From Bacteroidota bacterium (GTDB lineage: Bacteria > Bacteroidota > Bacteroidia > Chitinophagales > Saprospiraceae): a DNA stretch of 59,735 nt. The position numbers were made by a program, and so were the translations under genes. Location: the NCBI GenBank assembly GCA_003045895.1, contig PZPC01000028.1, forward strand, positions 1-59,735. Direction: 5' to 3'. Below are positions 1 to 8,844 of this stretch, piece by piece (positions within the stretch are counted from its first letter, which is position 1; each line of letters starts with the position of its first letter). Below the pieces are notes generated by a model. That model searched no databases. It was given only the letters and a program-made list of their open reading frames with translations, and was not told the origin of the DNA.

Positions 1-54
1 TTCACTGTTACAACTAAGTGACCTTAAGAAGTATCTCCAAGGCAACTAGTCAAC

Positions 55-537
55 TTATTTTCCGCCGCTGTTGAACATGCCACCTTCGCTGGCAGGTACG
101 CCGGCAGGAGCTTCTGGCTTAGCCTCTACCTTACCGGTGATGGTAAGTACGATAGGTTCTTCACCCGCATTAGTGGTAAGGGTAACCTTTTTGGTGAAAG
201 GACCTACGCGATTTGTGTCGTAGCGAACTTTGATTTCACCTTCGTGATTAGGCAAAATAGGTTCTTTGGGGTAAGTAGGTACGGTACAGCCGCAACTTCC
301 CTTGGCATTGGTGATCACCAATGGTGTGGAACCGGTGTTGTTGAACTTAAAAATACGGTAAGGATCAGAACCTTGCTCGATGGTGCCGTAATCAACCGTG
401 GTTTCGGTAAATTCCATGCGTGGACCATCTGCCATTTCCTGTACAACTGCTTGTTCGGGTGCACCAGTAACGGATTGGGCCGCTACAGAAAAGTTCAGAC
501 CTAGCGCCAGAACTGAGAAAAAGAATATACGCTTCAT
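55..537 (-). CDS. Exported DUF1573-domain protein
   Basis: A 160-residue protein with an N-terminal signal peptide (MKRIFFF start, cleavage probably after AAQ near residue 21). The body is one DUF1573 domain: a TxxDYGTI entry strand, a KFNNTGSTPLVI strand and the family hallmark GSCGCTVP, followed by EGEIKVRYDT and the closing TLTTNAGE-ITGKV strands. DUF1573 proteins are Ig/ASPM-SPD-2-Hydin-like beta-sandwiches, very common in Bacteroidota; their role is unknown, with periplasmic or outer-membrane association assumed. The C-terminus is low complexity (Pro/Ala/Gly). It is transcribed alone, with a good TAnnTTTG -7 box 34-41 bp upstream. Family call is firm; function is not known. Confidence 0.9.
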   Translation of the reverse strand: MKRIFFFSVLALGLNFSVAAQSVTGAPEQAVVQEMADGPRMEFTETTVDYGTIEQGSDPYRIFKFNNTGSTPLVITNAKGSCGCTVPTYPKEPILPNHEGEIKVRYDTNRVGPFTKKVTLTTNAGEEPIVLTITGKVEAKPEAPAGVPASEGGMFNSGGK

Positions 538-570
538 GAGCTTGAATTTAGTTATTGCAAATTATTTACA

Positions 571-578
571 CAAAAATA
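571..578 (-). promoter_or_regulatory. Candidate -7 box for the DUF1573 gene
   Basis: On the minus strand this reads TATTTTTG, an exact match to the Bacteroidota -7 consensus TAnnTTTG, 34 bp upstream of the start codon at 537. No well-spaced -33 TTTG is evident, so this is a motif match only. Confidence 0.5.
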
Positions 579-649
579 GGTGAAATCAATCCATTATAAA
601 AGGCATGATGACCAATATCGGGTTAATAAATAGTTAATGCCAATTCACT

Positions 650-657
650 TATCTTTG
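650..657 (+). promoter_or_regulatory. Candidate -7 box for the E1 dehydrogenase gene
   Basis: TATCTTTG, an exact TAnnTTTG match followed by GACG. Transcription would start near 665, about 190 nt before the start codon at 854. A -33 element at the right spacing is not evident. Confidence 0.45.
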
Positions 658-853
658 ACGCGACTTACCAGACAACGTCACGACCAGGCTGAAACGTTTA
701 TTCTGGCGGGATACTACACCCTGTTCTGGTATTTTAACAGAATTTTAATTATTTTTGAAGGTGCAATAAGTACTGGTTTAGAATATTATTCCGCAGTATC
801 GCCAAATAGCACGGGGGGGAACTGTGTTTTAGCCTACCAAATTTGACTGAATT

Positions 854-3235
854 ATGCCCAGCCCAATCATTACTCCCCTGGCGGAGAATGGTAATCAAGT
901 TTTTGACACACTCACCCGGGATGAGATCATCCAGGACTTTCGCATTTGTTGCATCAGCAGGGAAGCCAGTCTGTTGGCCCGGCGCGAAGTACTCACCGGA
1001 AAAGCAAAATTTGGCATCAGCGGTGACGGGAAGGAGGTTCCCCAGGTTGCCATGGCCCGTGCTTTCCGGCGGGGAGATTTCCGATCTGGTTACTACCGGG
1101 ATCAAACCTTCATGTTGGCACTCGGCTTACTGACCGTGGAAAGTTATTTTGCCCAACTATACGCCGATCCCTTCAACGATCCCTTTTCGGGTGGCCGGCA
1201 AATGAACTGCCATTTTGCCACGCCTTTCATTGATCGGGAAGGCCAATGGTTGCGCCATACGGAACAATACAATGTCAGCGCTGATATTGCGCCGACGGCC
1301 GGACAAATGGCACGCGCACTGGGGTTGGCATTAGCCTCCAAGCAGTACCGTACCAATGCGGAAGTAGCCCGACGCGGTTTTTCCGAGCAGGGCCAGGAAG
1401 TTAGTTTTTGTACCATTGGCGATGCCAGCACCTCGGAAGGTGTTTTCTGGGAAACCCTCAACGCTGCTGCCGTACAACAGGTGCCCCTCGCCGTTTTTGT
1501 ATGGGACGACGGCTACGGCATCAGTGTACCCAAAACCTACCAAACGGCCAAGGGTAACATTTCAGAAGCCGTGAGTGGGCTGGCCGGCACGACCACCGCC
1601 GAAGGACTGGCCATCTACCGTTGCCGGGGCTGGAATTACGCCGAACAAGTGGTGCTTTTCCAGGAAGGTATTGAGCGGGTCCGAAAAAGCCACCAGCCAG
1701 CGCTATTCCACGTGGAAGAATTAACCCAACCTCAGGGGCACTCTACTTCGGGCTCACACGAACGCTACAAGTCGAAGGAACGCCTGCAATGGGAAAAAGA
1801 CCACGACTGTTTGCTACAAATGGAAAAATGGCTCATCGCCGAAGGTATTGCCGAAGCGGACACCTTAGCCAGCATCAGGAAAGAAGCCAAGCTCACGGCC
1901 AAAGCGGGTCGGGACAAAGCCTGGAAGCAGTTCAACGCACCCGCGCGTGCTGTTTTCACCCAACTGGAAGAATGGTACCAGCGCATCGCCGCTACCGAAC
2001 CAGCGATCACCGCGCTCCACCTGGAATTAAAAACCCACACCCACCCACAAATCAATGAACTGCTGGCCAACGCCCGCCACCTGAACAACCTGCTGGCCCA
2101 ACAACAACAGCGTGATCAGCCGGCATTTTCCGACTGGCTGCAAACCCACCTGGACCAGTACAACGGCCTTTACGAAAACCACCTCTACAGCACAACTGCT
2201 GATTCCGCACTGCGGGTACCGGTCGTTCCTGCCCTGTTCAGTGAACACAGCCCAAGCCTCAACGGGTACGAAATCTTGAATGCCTTTTTCGATTACGCCC
2301 TGGAAACCTACCCCGAAGTCTATGCTTTCGGGGAAGACGTTGGCCGCATTGGAGGCGTCAACCAAAGCTTTGTCAACCTGCAGAAAAAATATGGTGAAGA
2401 ACGGGTTTTTGACACGGGTATTCGGGAATGGACCATTATGGGACAAGCGATCGGTATGGCGATGCGGGGCCTGCGGCCTATTGCAGAGATCCAGTACCTC
2501 GACTACCTCCTGTACGCCCTGGAACCCCTGGCTGACGACCTGGCCACCTTGCGGTGGCGCAGCAACGGGCAACAAAAAGCACCCGCCATTATTCGCACCC
2601 GCGGCCACCGCCTCGAAGGCATCTGGCATTCGGGATCGCCCATGGGCATGATCATTCACGCCCTGCGGGGTATCCACGTGTGTGTACCCCGCAGCATGGT
2701 TCAGGCCGCTGGCATGTACAATACCTTGCTGCAAAGCGGTGAACCCGGCCTGGTCATCGAATGCCTGAACGGCTACCGCCGCAAAGAGCAGCTGCCCGAT
2801 AATATGGGCGCCTACACCGTACCATTGGGCGTGCCGGAGACCATCGTGGAAGGTACTGACCTCACCCTGGTCACCTACGGCAGCTGTGTACGCATTGCGG
2901 AAGAAGCTTGTCAGCTGCTGGCTCCCCTGGGGATTTCGGTCGCGCTGCTGGATGTGCAAACCCTTTTGCCCTTCGACCTGGAACACCGCATCGCAGCCAG
3001 TCTGAAAAAAACCAACCGCCTGCTCATCGTGGATGAAGACGTGCCCGGTGGCGCCTCCGCCTATTTGCTCCAGCAGATTCTGGAAGTACAAGATGGCTAC
3101 CGTTTGCTGGACGCCACGCCCCGCACGCTCTCGGCCAAGGCGCACCGCCCGCCCTACGGTTCGGATGGCGCCTATTTTGGTAAGCCCAACCTGGAAGATA
3201 TCGTAGAAACTGTACAGCAAATGATGCGCGAATAA
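854..3235 (+). CDS. Fused alpha/beta E1 component of a branched-chain-type 2-oxoacid dehydrogenase
   Basis: This 793-residue protein joins the E1 alpha and beta subunits in one chain. The alpha half (about 40-370) has the thiamine-diphosphate signature GDASTSEG (189-196) and the downstream WDDGYGISVP. The beta half (from about 470) has YAFGEDVGRIGGV, the FDTGIREWTIMG segment, DYLLYALEPLADDLA and the C-terminal VDEDVPGGASAYLLQ transketolase C-domain. It should decarboxylate a 2-oxoacid (branched-chain oxoacids or pyruvate) and transfer the acyl group to a lipoyl E2; no E2 or E3 gene is adjacent. About 100 residues of helical linker join the halves. The ATG at 854 follows an in-frame AT-rich leader. 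Fused E1 chains are known in Bacteroidota. The substrate cannot be settled from sequence alone. Confidence 0.9.
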   Translation: MPSPIITPLAENGNQVFDTLTRDEIIQDFRICCISREASLLARREVLTGKAKFGISGDGKEVPQVAMARAFRRGDFRSGYYRDQTFMLALGLLTVESYFAQLYADPFNDPFSGGRQMNCHFATPFIDREGQWLRHTEQYNVSADIAPTAGQMARALGLALASKQYRTNAEVARRGFSEQGQEVSFCTIGDASTSEGVFWETLNAAAVQQVPLAVFVWDDGYGISVPKTYQTAKGNISEAVSGLAGTTTAEGLAIYRCRGWNYAEQVVLFQEGIERVRKSHQPALFHVEELTQPQGHSTSGSHERYKSKERLQWEKDHDCLLQMEKWLIAEGIAEADTLASIRKEAKLTAKAGRDKAWKQFNAPARAVFTQLEEWYQRIAATEPAITALHLELKTHTHPQINELLANARHLNNLLAQQQQRDQPAFSDWLQTHLDQYNGLYENHLYSTTADSALRVPVVPALFSEHSPSLNGYEILNAFFDYALETYPEVYAFGEDVGRIGGVNQSFVNLQKKYGEERVFDTGIREWTIMGQAIGMAMRGLRPIAEIQYLDYLLYALEPLADDLATLRWRSNGQQKAPAIIRTRGHRLEGIWHSGSPMGMIIHALRGIHVCVPRSMVQAAGMYNTLLQSGEPGLVIECLNGYRRKEQLPDNMGAYTVPLGVPETIVEGTDLTLVTYGSCVRIAEEACQLLAPLGISVALLDVQTLLPFDLEHRIAASLKKTNRLLIVDEDVPGGASAYLLQQILEVQDGYRLLDATPRTLSAKAHRPPYGSDGAYFGKPNLEDIVETVQQMMRE

Positions 3236-3275
3236 AAAGCAGCGCTGCGGAATTTGTAATACAAAAAGGCACCAA

Positions 3276-3326
3276 CACAGCGGCCTGAATATTGCCGGAT
3301 TCCCGGGCAAAATTCAGGCCGCTGTG
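3276..3326. terminator. Long perfect hairpin between convergent genes
   Basis: A 15-bp perfect inverted repeat (3276-3290 with 3312-3326; CACAGCGGCCTGAAT and its complement) encloses a 21-nt loop that itself can pair (TTGCC/GGCAA). It lies between the stop codons of the E1 gene and the convergent OmpA gene, so it probably ends both transcripts. There is no long T-tract on either side. Confidence 0.7.
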
Positions 3327-3345
3327 CTTTGCCATTACCCCTTGT

Positions 3346-4329
3346 TTATTCGCCCAGCAAATTGTAGAGCACCTCCAGTTTGGGTGTCAGGATGATTTCG
3401 GTGCGGCGGTTGAGGGCTTTTCCCGCAGCAGTAGCGTTGCTGCCTACCGGAAAGAATTGGCCACGTCCGGATGCAATCACGCGGGTGGGAGCAACGCCAT
3501 TCTGGGTCAACTCTTTAACGACCGAGGTGGCGCGTCCAACACTGAGGTCCCAGTTAAACGCAGCATCCCCATCCGTATCCGTATGCCCCTCCACGGTGAT
3601 GTTGATATCTTCATTGTCTTTTAATACGCTCGCCAGTTGGGCAATGGCTCGTTTACCCTGGGCATTAATGGTCTTGCTACCCGAAGGAAAGAGCAAGTTC
3701 TGGCTCAATGAAACGTAAACTTTACCATTCTGCTCCCGCACGGTGAGGTCGGCTTCCGTGAAGCCACGCAGCGCCTGGTTGACGCCCTCCCGGATGGATT
3801 TCAGGCGGGCTTCTTTTTCAGCAATCGCACTTTCTAACTCTGCAACCCGGGCTTCCCGCACTTCCAATGCGCGTTGGAGGGCAACTTGTTGCTGCTTTTC
3901 GGTAGCCAGTTGCCCTTGAAGCTCAAGCAATTGCTTTTCGCGCTGCGCAACTTCCTGCTGCTGTTCACTCAGGCGAGCCGCCAGCTGGCTGTTTTCGCCG
4001 CTGGTAGTTTCCAGCAGTTGGCGATTTTGCGCCAGCATCCGATCGTAGCGCTCGAGCAGGTCGCGGTTGGTGCGATCCAAATCGCTGTACTGCTGCTTCG
4101 ACCGTTCCAGATCGGTCTGCAATTGCGCAATTTGCTGCTTGTTTTTCGCCAGGTCGGCGTTCAGGGCCGCGTTGTCATTGCTGCAATTCTGCCGGGCAGC
4201 TTCGGCATCGGCCAGTTGACGCTCCAGGCGATTCTTTACATTTTCGAGATCACTAAATTTTTGTTGGGATACACAACTGGTGAACAGCGTCAGCAACAAA
4301 ACCAGGGGTAACAATAGGATTCCTTTCAT
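3346..4329 (-). CDS. OmpA-family peptidoglycan-binding lipoprotein with coiled coil
   Basis: 327 residues. The N-terminus is a lipoprotein signal peptide (MKGILLLPL...) with lipobox FTSC, so Cys19 is the likely acylated residue. Residues about 25-175 are strongly heptad-like and rich in Gln/Glu/Leu, predicting a long coiled coil. Residues about 195-315 form an OmpA C-terminal domain: NITVEGHTDTDGD, the NWDLSVGRA helix and NRRTEIIL, which carry the Asp and Arg that bind meso-diaminopimelate. Probable role: anchoring the outer membrane to peptidoglycan through a coiled-coil stalk. Transcribed alone; the DUF2807 gene upstream ends in its own terminator. Confidence 0.9.
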   Translation of the reverse strand: MKGILLLPLVLLLTLFTSCVSQQKFSDLENVKNRLERQLADAEAARQNCSNDNAALNADLAKNKQQIAQLQTDLERSKQQYSDLDRTNRDLLERYDRMLAQNRQLLETTSGENSQLAARLSEQQQEVAQREKQLLELQGQLATEKQQQVALQRALEVREARVAELESAIAEKEARLKSIREGVNQALRGFTEADLTVREQNGKVYVSLSQNLLFPSGSKTINAQGKRAIAQLASVLKDNEDINITVEGHTDTDGDAAFNWDLSVGRATSVVKELTQNGVAPTRVIASGRGQFFPVGSNATAAGKALNRRTEIILTPKLEVLYNLLGE

Positions 4330-4409
4330 TTGAATGGGTAGTTTGAAGTTTACACTTAAACGCTAACTCCCGCGACTTTTGTTTGCTGAGCCCCAAAAAA
4401 ATGCTTAAA

Positions 4410-4454
4410 AATCAAAGCCCCTCGTTCCCACTGATGGGCGCAAGGGGTTTGATT
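4410..4454 (-). terminator. Intrinsic terminator after the DUF2807 gene
   Basis: AATCAAA (4410-4416) pairs with TTTGATT (4448-4454) and CCCCT (4418-4422) with AGGGG (4443-4447), one base bulged. Read on the minus strand the stem is followed by TTTTTAAGC and then a longer T-run, as expected for rho-independent termination of the gene ending at 4514. Confidence 0.7.
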
Positions 4455-4513
4455 GTGCAACGCCATAAATCTACGCGGGCTATTTCATCTTGAAAATTAG
4501 CAGCGCACCAAAA

Positions 4514-5260
4514 TTAATTGGCATCAATGACGCTACCGCTACCGGAAATGGAAATATCGAAGATAGGCGTACCTTTGTAGAAGACATCGCCACTACCTGA
4601 AATCCGTATTTTCAGGGCATCGGCCACGCGAACTTCCGCATTGCCACTGCCGCTGATGTGAATATCCCCGGTATTGGCAAAAAGGTCGAAACCCCGAAAA
4701 TCGCCACTGCCGGAAATGGCGAGGTCCAACCGATCAGCCTGGCCTTCGAGGAAGATCTTGCCGCTACCCGAAATTTCGGCATCAATGTCATCTACGTTAA
4801 GGGCCAGATCCAGCTCGCCGGAGCCGGAGATATCCAGTTCCAAATCCTCCCTATCCCCCCCCAGGGTATTGGTGCTAACCACATTGCCGGAGCCAGAAAT
4901 TCGGATGCTATGCACCTCGGGCATTGTGATAAAAAAAGTAAGATTATCCACATTGCGGACACAATCCTGGGTGCGGATGGTCCAGATACCATTGTGGACA
5001 TCCAGGTCCAGTTCGTTCAGGATATCGGATTTTCCTTCTACGACCACGACCTGCTCATCCCCCTGGGTGATTTCTACCCGGGCATTCATAGCCAGGACAA
5101 TACCATCGAAAGCAGGCATTGCTAAAGTGGCCGTGGTAATAGGGCCAGTGGCATTCCAGCAACCAAAGGGATGATCGTCTGCATCAATAAAACATCCCGT
5201 CAGCAACAAGCTACTGGTGAGTACCAGTGCGAAAAGCATTTGCAAATTTTTCATTTTCAT
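4514..5260 (-). CDS. DUF2807 (head GIN domain) lipoprotein with ISGSG repeats
   Basis: 248 residues with a lipoprotein signal peptide ending LLLTGC (Cys about 23). The mature part is a repetitive beta structure in which the pentad ISGSG recurs seven times at about 18-22 residue spacing (SIRISGSGNV, LDISGSGEL, AEISGSGKI, AISGSGDF, HISGSGNA, RISGSGDV, SISGSGSV). This is the hallmark of DUF2807, a right-handed beta-helix-like domain abundant in Bacteroidota and thought to be an envelope sensor or adhesion module; the function is unproven. Two in-frame Met codons begin the protein (5260 and 5254) and cannot be told apart. It is followed by a terminator, so it is probably monocistronic. Confidence 0.88.
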   Translation of the reverse strand: MKMKNLQMLFALVLTSSLLLTGCFIDADDHPFGCWNATGPITTATLAMPAFDGIVLAMNARVEITQGDEQVVVVEGKSDILNELDLDVHNGIWTIRTQDCVRNVDNLTFFITMPEVHSIRISGSGNVVSTNTLGGDREDLELDISGSGELDLALNVDDIDAEISGSGKIFLEGQADRLDLAISGSGDFRGFDLFANTGDIHISGSGNAEVRVADALKIRISGSGDVFYKGTPIFDISISGSGSVIDAN

Positions 5261-5356
5261 TGGTTTTATTTCCCGGCATTCCCGGGGGCTTCAGCAAGCG
5301 CTGTGCCCCATTTGCCGGAGAAGGATTATTCGGGTAAATCAGTATACGATCAGTTA

Positions 5357-5944
5357 CTAGCGCCGCCGGCCAAACCAACCGAAACGGAGGGTCACCGCGG
5401 CAATGGCGCCAGAGAAGTCTTCGTCGCGCAGGCCGAGGGTTTCATTAACACCCGTCACGTAGCGATAGCCGACCGTTCCGGCGAGGCGAAACCAGCGGGT
5501 TAGGTTGAGCTCGACGCCGATCTCAGGTGTTGCGACAAAGATCTTATCCAGATCGCGGTAACGCGTATTGTCGTTGAGTTCGATGTTGATCGCTCCCCAG
5601 CCCAATTTAGCGCTGCCATACACATGGAGCAGCTGGTAAGGCTGATAAGTACCGCCCAACCAAAAACCACCGTGGCCAATATCCAGGACGTCGATTTCAC
5701 CGTTGTCGTACAACTGCTCAAAATCAACGCTGGCCAGGCCGTAGCCACCAATAAAGAAACTGTTGATGACCAGTGCTCCGCCGCCACCAACCGACGTATT
5801 GAGGTCGTTGCCCAGACCATATTCCGTAATGGGGCCACCGAAGGCACCAACAACCCGGGCCTGGTTGAATAGTGTCTCGTGTTGGGCGCTCAATGCACCA
5901 GTTGTCAGCACCAGCAATGCGATAAAAAAGAAGGAATTTTTCAT
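5357..5944 (-). CDS. Small outer-membrane beta-barrel protein
   Basis: 195 residues from the Met at 5944, chosen over an earlier in-frame Met at 5992 because MKNSFFFIALLVLTTGALSAQ is a textbook signal peptide. The mature chain alternates glycine-rich and aromatic strands (GGGGALVINSFFIGGYG, HGGFWLGG, LHVYGSAKLGWG, FRLAGTVGYRYV) and ends AAVTLRFGWFGRRR, consistent with an 8-stranded OmpA/OMP_b-brl barrel. The last barrel strand is followed by three Arg, unlike the terminal aromatic residue usual for barrel insertion. No specific ligand can be named. It lies 96 bp upstream of the DUF2807 gene on the same strand. Confidence 0.75.
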   Translation of the reverse strand: MKNSFFFIALLVLTTGALSAQHETLFNQARVVGAFGGPITEYGLGNDLNTSVGGGGALVINSFFIGGYGLASVDFEQLYDNGEIDVLDIGHGGFWLGGTYQPYQLLHVYGSAKLGWGAINIELNDNTRYRDLDKIFVATPEIGVELNLTRWFRLAGTVGYRYVTGVNETLGLRDEDFSGAIAAVTLRFGWFGRRR

Positions 5945-6126
5945 TTTCTTGTTGACTTTTAAGTTTGAATACATGGATTTCACCTGCATCAAAAGACCGT
6001 AAGCCCTTCTTCCGCAGGCCGTAATTTTTTGTTTTGCAATAGCTTACCGGACATAGCACAGCCACCTGGTGTAAAAGGTACACCAGCGCATTTGCCCGAA
6101 AATGAAGGTTTACTTAATGGCCCCGG

Positions 6127-7695
6127 TTAGAGCCGCAAGCCGGCCGAAAAACCGATCCACCCCTGAAAATTGGTGGCGCCATTTTGTTCGTTCCACAGCG
6201 GATTCAGGGGAATCCGCGAGCCGTAAGTTGCCGTGACGGGGTCGTATAATTTTGACCACATCATATTGAGTGTGGGGCCAGCATAAAAGCTGAGGCGGTT
6301 GCTGACCTGGAAGTCAACCGTAAATCGCACTTGCCCCAGTAAATTGAGTTCATTGGTCCAGGCTTCCAGTTCGTTGACGTGCAGCGCAACGGCTTCGGTA
6401 TTGAGCAAGGTCTTCTTACCCAGTCGCGCCGCAAACCCCAGGCCGTAGCCCAGCGCCCAACTGGAATAGGAAGCGCTGCTGGTTGACTGGTCGAGCGTTT
6501 CTTCGACCAGGTCCCAGCGCACGCCCAGTTGCAGGATATTGTACAACCGGTGGGTTCCCAGTTTGGCCCCCAGGTTGACGTACATCACCTCGGTGGATCC
6601 TACTTCCAGCAGGTTGTAGCCATATTTGACAAAATTCAGGAATCCGTACGGTGCTTTTACCGTAGAATCGCAAACGTTGATCAGGCCTACCTGGCGATGA
6701 CTGACGTACCGTGCCTGGTTGTACAAACTACTGATCTGGTGATGCACATCACCGTTGGCGCTGTTGACCAGGCCCGCCAACTGGATACCGTCTACATGAT
6801 AATCGGCACTGTTAAAAACACCGGCTACCTGGGCACCGACCACCCGGTTTTTGGCTTTATTACCAATACCGGCCAACTGTACCCCGTTGACCGTACCTGC
6901 TACGTAGTTGCTCATACCTGCCAACTGGGTGCCGGTAACATTGCCACCGACCTGATTCAGCAGGCCGGCAATTTGGAGCCCACTCATATCTGCTACCACC
7001 GAATTGGCAATCCCCCCAATCTCAAAACCCTCGATGGCTTTACTGGTACCCCAAAATACGTTGACCGACACATTATTTGTTACCTCGTTACTGCGGTGGG
7101 TATTGGTACCCAAGTAGGGCAAGAGGGATATTTGGGCCAGCCGGTGCGTGGCATCGTACTCCTCCATCTTGAGTTCCCGCTCGTGGCGCTCCATTTCCGC
7201 GGATAAACGCTGCAGATCTTCTGCTTCCAGTTTATCGCTCAGCCAGCGGTCGCCACCCGCTAATTGTCGGGGTTCGCGGGTAGGAATCCCGGGGGTAGCA
7301 GGTGGTGTAGCGCGGGGTACACGCTCCTGGTACAAGGGGGTCGTTTGCCGGAGCCGAACCGGGCGAACATCCAGCTGGCCCAGTTGGCCGGGGTCGGAAC
7401 GCAAGACAATCTGATTCCCAATGATGGCATGTTTCACCGGCGTGGCATTAAACAATTCATCCATGGCCGTGGCTACTTCCGTTTTTTCCACCGTAGCGTA
7501 CAGCCGGTAGTCCATCGGCAAGCGGCTAGGGCTATAGGTGAAGCGCAAATCATAACGGCTCTGGAGATCCTCCAGGGCGTTACCCAGGGCAACCCCCTGG
7601 TAGCTAAAACTCACCAGACTGGCGGTCTCCTGCCCCGCCAGGCTTGCGGCAGCAAGTAAAACCAGAAAAACAACAGGTAGGTGTTTAAAAACCAT
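6127..7695 (-). CDS. STN-domain protein with surface-repeat array
   Basis: 522 residues with a signal peptide (cleavage near SLAGQ, about residue 21). Residues about 25-100 resemble the secretin/TonB short N-terminal (STN) domain normally found at the start of TonB-dependent transducers, here with no plug or 22-strand barrel. After a helical linker, residues about 225-345 hold a roughly 21-residue repeat of the form GxQ(L/I/V)AGxxN, seen in LQIAGLLN, TQLAGMSN, VQLAGIGN, AQVAGVFN and IQLAGLVN. Similar repeats occur in LA_2272-type surface proteins, which I recall only loosely. The C-terminal ~170 residues look like beta-barrel strands. It starts 18 bp after the FecR-like gene ends, so the two form an operon. 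A surface-signalling role is inference. Confidence 0.7.
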   Translation of the reverse strand: MVFKHLPVVFLVLLAAASLAGQETASLVSFSYQGVALGNALEDLQSRYDLRFTYSPSRLPMDYRLYATVEKTEVATAMDELFNATPVKHAIIGNQIVLRSDPGQLGQLDVRPVRLRQTTPLYQERVPRATPPATPGIPTREPRQLAGGDRWLSDKLEAEDLQRLSAEMERHERELKMEEYDATHRLAQISLLPYLGTNTHRSNEVTNNVSVNVFWGTSKAIEGFEIGGIANSVVADMSGLQIAGLLNQVGGNVTGTQLAGMSNYVAGTVNGVQLAGIGNKAKNRVVGAQVAGVFNSADYHVDGIQLAGLVNSANGDVHHQISSLYNQARYVSHRQVGLINVCDSTVKAPYGFLNFVKYGYNLLEVGSTEVMYVNLGAKLGTHRLYNILQLGVRWDLVEETLDQSTSSASYSSWALGYGLGFAARLGKKTLLNTEAVALHVNELEAWTNELNLLGQVRFTVDFQVSNRLSFYAGPTLNMMWSKLYDPVTATYGSRIPLNPLWNEQNGATNFQGWIGFSAGLRL

Positions 7696-7713
7696 GGGGT
7701 TTCTATTTATCGC

Positions 7714-8745
7714 TTAATCACAACTGTCACCAGAAAGACGGTAAGTATGGCCATGCTGTTGCAGCTCCAGGCCCAAACTTTCGGTCAGCAAGAGCAGAAC
7801 CATATCCAGTTGGGGGTCGTTTTCGTACTGCCCAAAAAAGAGGCATTTCCCCAGCCCGGGCTGTTCCAGTATAATCTCGACGTGGTAGTAACGTTCCAGC
7901 GTAGCCACCACCTGCGCCAGGGGAACCTCGTTGAAGTCGAGCCGGCGATCCTTCCAGGCGGTGGTATTTTGGCCCTGCGCTGCCGCAGTTGCCAGTTGGG
8001 CCGTTTCCTCGAGAAATATACCGGTTTCTCCGGGGGTTAACTCCAGGCGATCAGCAGGATTAGCTACTTGCGTAGGCGCCGTTTTGCGCGCCAGCGCTAC
8101 CTTGCCTTCCTTCACACTTACCTCCACCCGCTCTTCGCCCCGGTACGCCCGCACATTGAAGGATGTCCCCAGCACCGTGGTGACCGCATCGCCGGTAAGT
8201 ACCCGAAAGGGCCGTAGGCTATCGGTGGCGACATCAAAAAAGGCTTCCCCCACAAAATTGACCAGGCGCTCTCCGGTGCGTTCGTCGTAAGCCAGGGAGG
8301 AATTTTCGTTGAGCCAAACCTGGGTCCCATCCGGCAGTTCCACCCGAACACGTTCACCGGCACGCGTCTGGGCCAATAGCTGGGTGTTCCCTTGCGTCGT
8401 GTACCACCACCCGCCTAACACCAGCATGAGCACTGCTGCGGCGGCCCAACGGACGAAGCCCAAACGGTGGACAATTCCCAACGGGGGTGTCGGCGCCGTG
8501 CCAGAGAGCTGACCGTTGTTCTTTGCCAACCGGTCTTCCAGGCGGTTCCAGGCGGCCGTTTTACCGGCACCAAAATTGGGGTAAACCATTTGATCGGTTA
8601 CCTGCCATAACGCCACTGCTTTGTCAAAGAACTGTTGACCTTCGGGTGAAGCTGCTACCCACGCCAGAAACTCCTCTTGCTCGGCAATACTGATATTGCC
8701 GGAGAGATAAGCCGCCATCAACGCCTCCGCGCGTGTATTCTTCAT
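7714..8745 (-). CDS. FecR-family anti-sigma/signal-transducing membrane protein
   Basis: 343 residues. A cytoplasmic helical N-terminus (1-90) is followed by one transmembrane helix (about 99-115, AAAAVLMLVLGGWWY), a FecR domain (about 125-220: GERVRVELPDGTQVWLN, GEAFFDV, TVLGTSFNVRAY, VSVKEGKV) and a C-terminal DUF4974 domain (about 265-340: RRLDFNEVPLAQVV, GLELQQHGHTYRL). FecR proteins control an ECF sigma factor in response to an outer-membrane partner with an STN domain, which is what the next gene supplies. The usual sigma-factor gene immediately upstream is absent: the upstream 340 bp are repeats. An exact -7 box 17 bp upstream suggests its own promoter. Confidence 0.9.
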   Translation of the reverse strand: MKNTRAEALMAAYLSGNISIAEQEEFLAWVAASPEGQQFFDKAVALWQVTDQMVYPNFGAGKTAAWNRLEDRLAKNNGQLSGTAPTPPLGIVHRLGFVRWAAAAVLMLVLGGWWYTTQGNTQLLAQTRAGERVRVELPDGTQVWLNENSSLAYDERTGERLVNFVGEAFFDVATDSLRPFRVLTGDAVTTVLGTSFNVRAYRGEERVEVSVKEGKVALARKTAPTQVANPADRLELTPGETGIFLEETAQLATAAAQGQNTTAWKDRRLDFNEVPLAQVVATLERYYHVEIILEQPGLGKCLFFGQYENDPQLDMVLLLLTESLGLELQQHGHTYRLSGDSCD

Positions 8746-8761
8746 AGTTAATTCCCTTAAT

Positions 8762-8769
8762 CAAACGTA
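8762..8769 (-). promoter_or_regulatory. Candidate -7 box for the fecR-STN operon
   Basis: Minus strand TACGTTTG, an exact TAnnTTTG match. Transcription would begin around 8755, about 10 nt before the start codon, giving an almost leaderless message. No clear -33 element. Confidence 0.5.
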
Positions 8770-8844
8770 AGATGCAATGCAATGGGTGCCCCCCCTATGC
8801 GGCGGTAAAATAATTATTTTTTTTTTTGGAAAGGAGAAGGGGAG

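Larger units (their letters stand above)
538..853. other. Intergenic region between divergent genes, no gene seen
   Basis: This 316-base gap separates the leftward DUF1573 gene and the rightward E1 dehydrogenase gene. It holds a plausible -7 box for each (571-578 minus, 650-657 plus). The short open frames here have no family features and no credible start context, so I call no gene. The plus-strand promoter would leave an untranslated leader of about 190 nt ahead of the E1 gene, in which I see no recognised riboswitch. Confidence 0.6.

Noticed and set aside
637-846. Small plus-strand open frame of 69 residues upstream of E1
   Set aside because: No family features; it overlaps the predicted promoter and leader of the E1 gene.
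2027-3310. Minus-strand open frame (427 residues) antisense to the E1 gene
   Set aside because: Shadow of the beta half of E1, whose motifs are clear on the plus strand.
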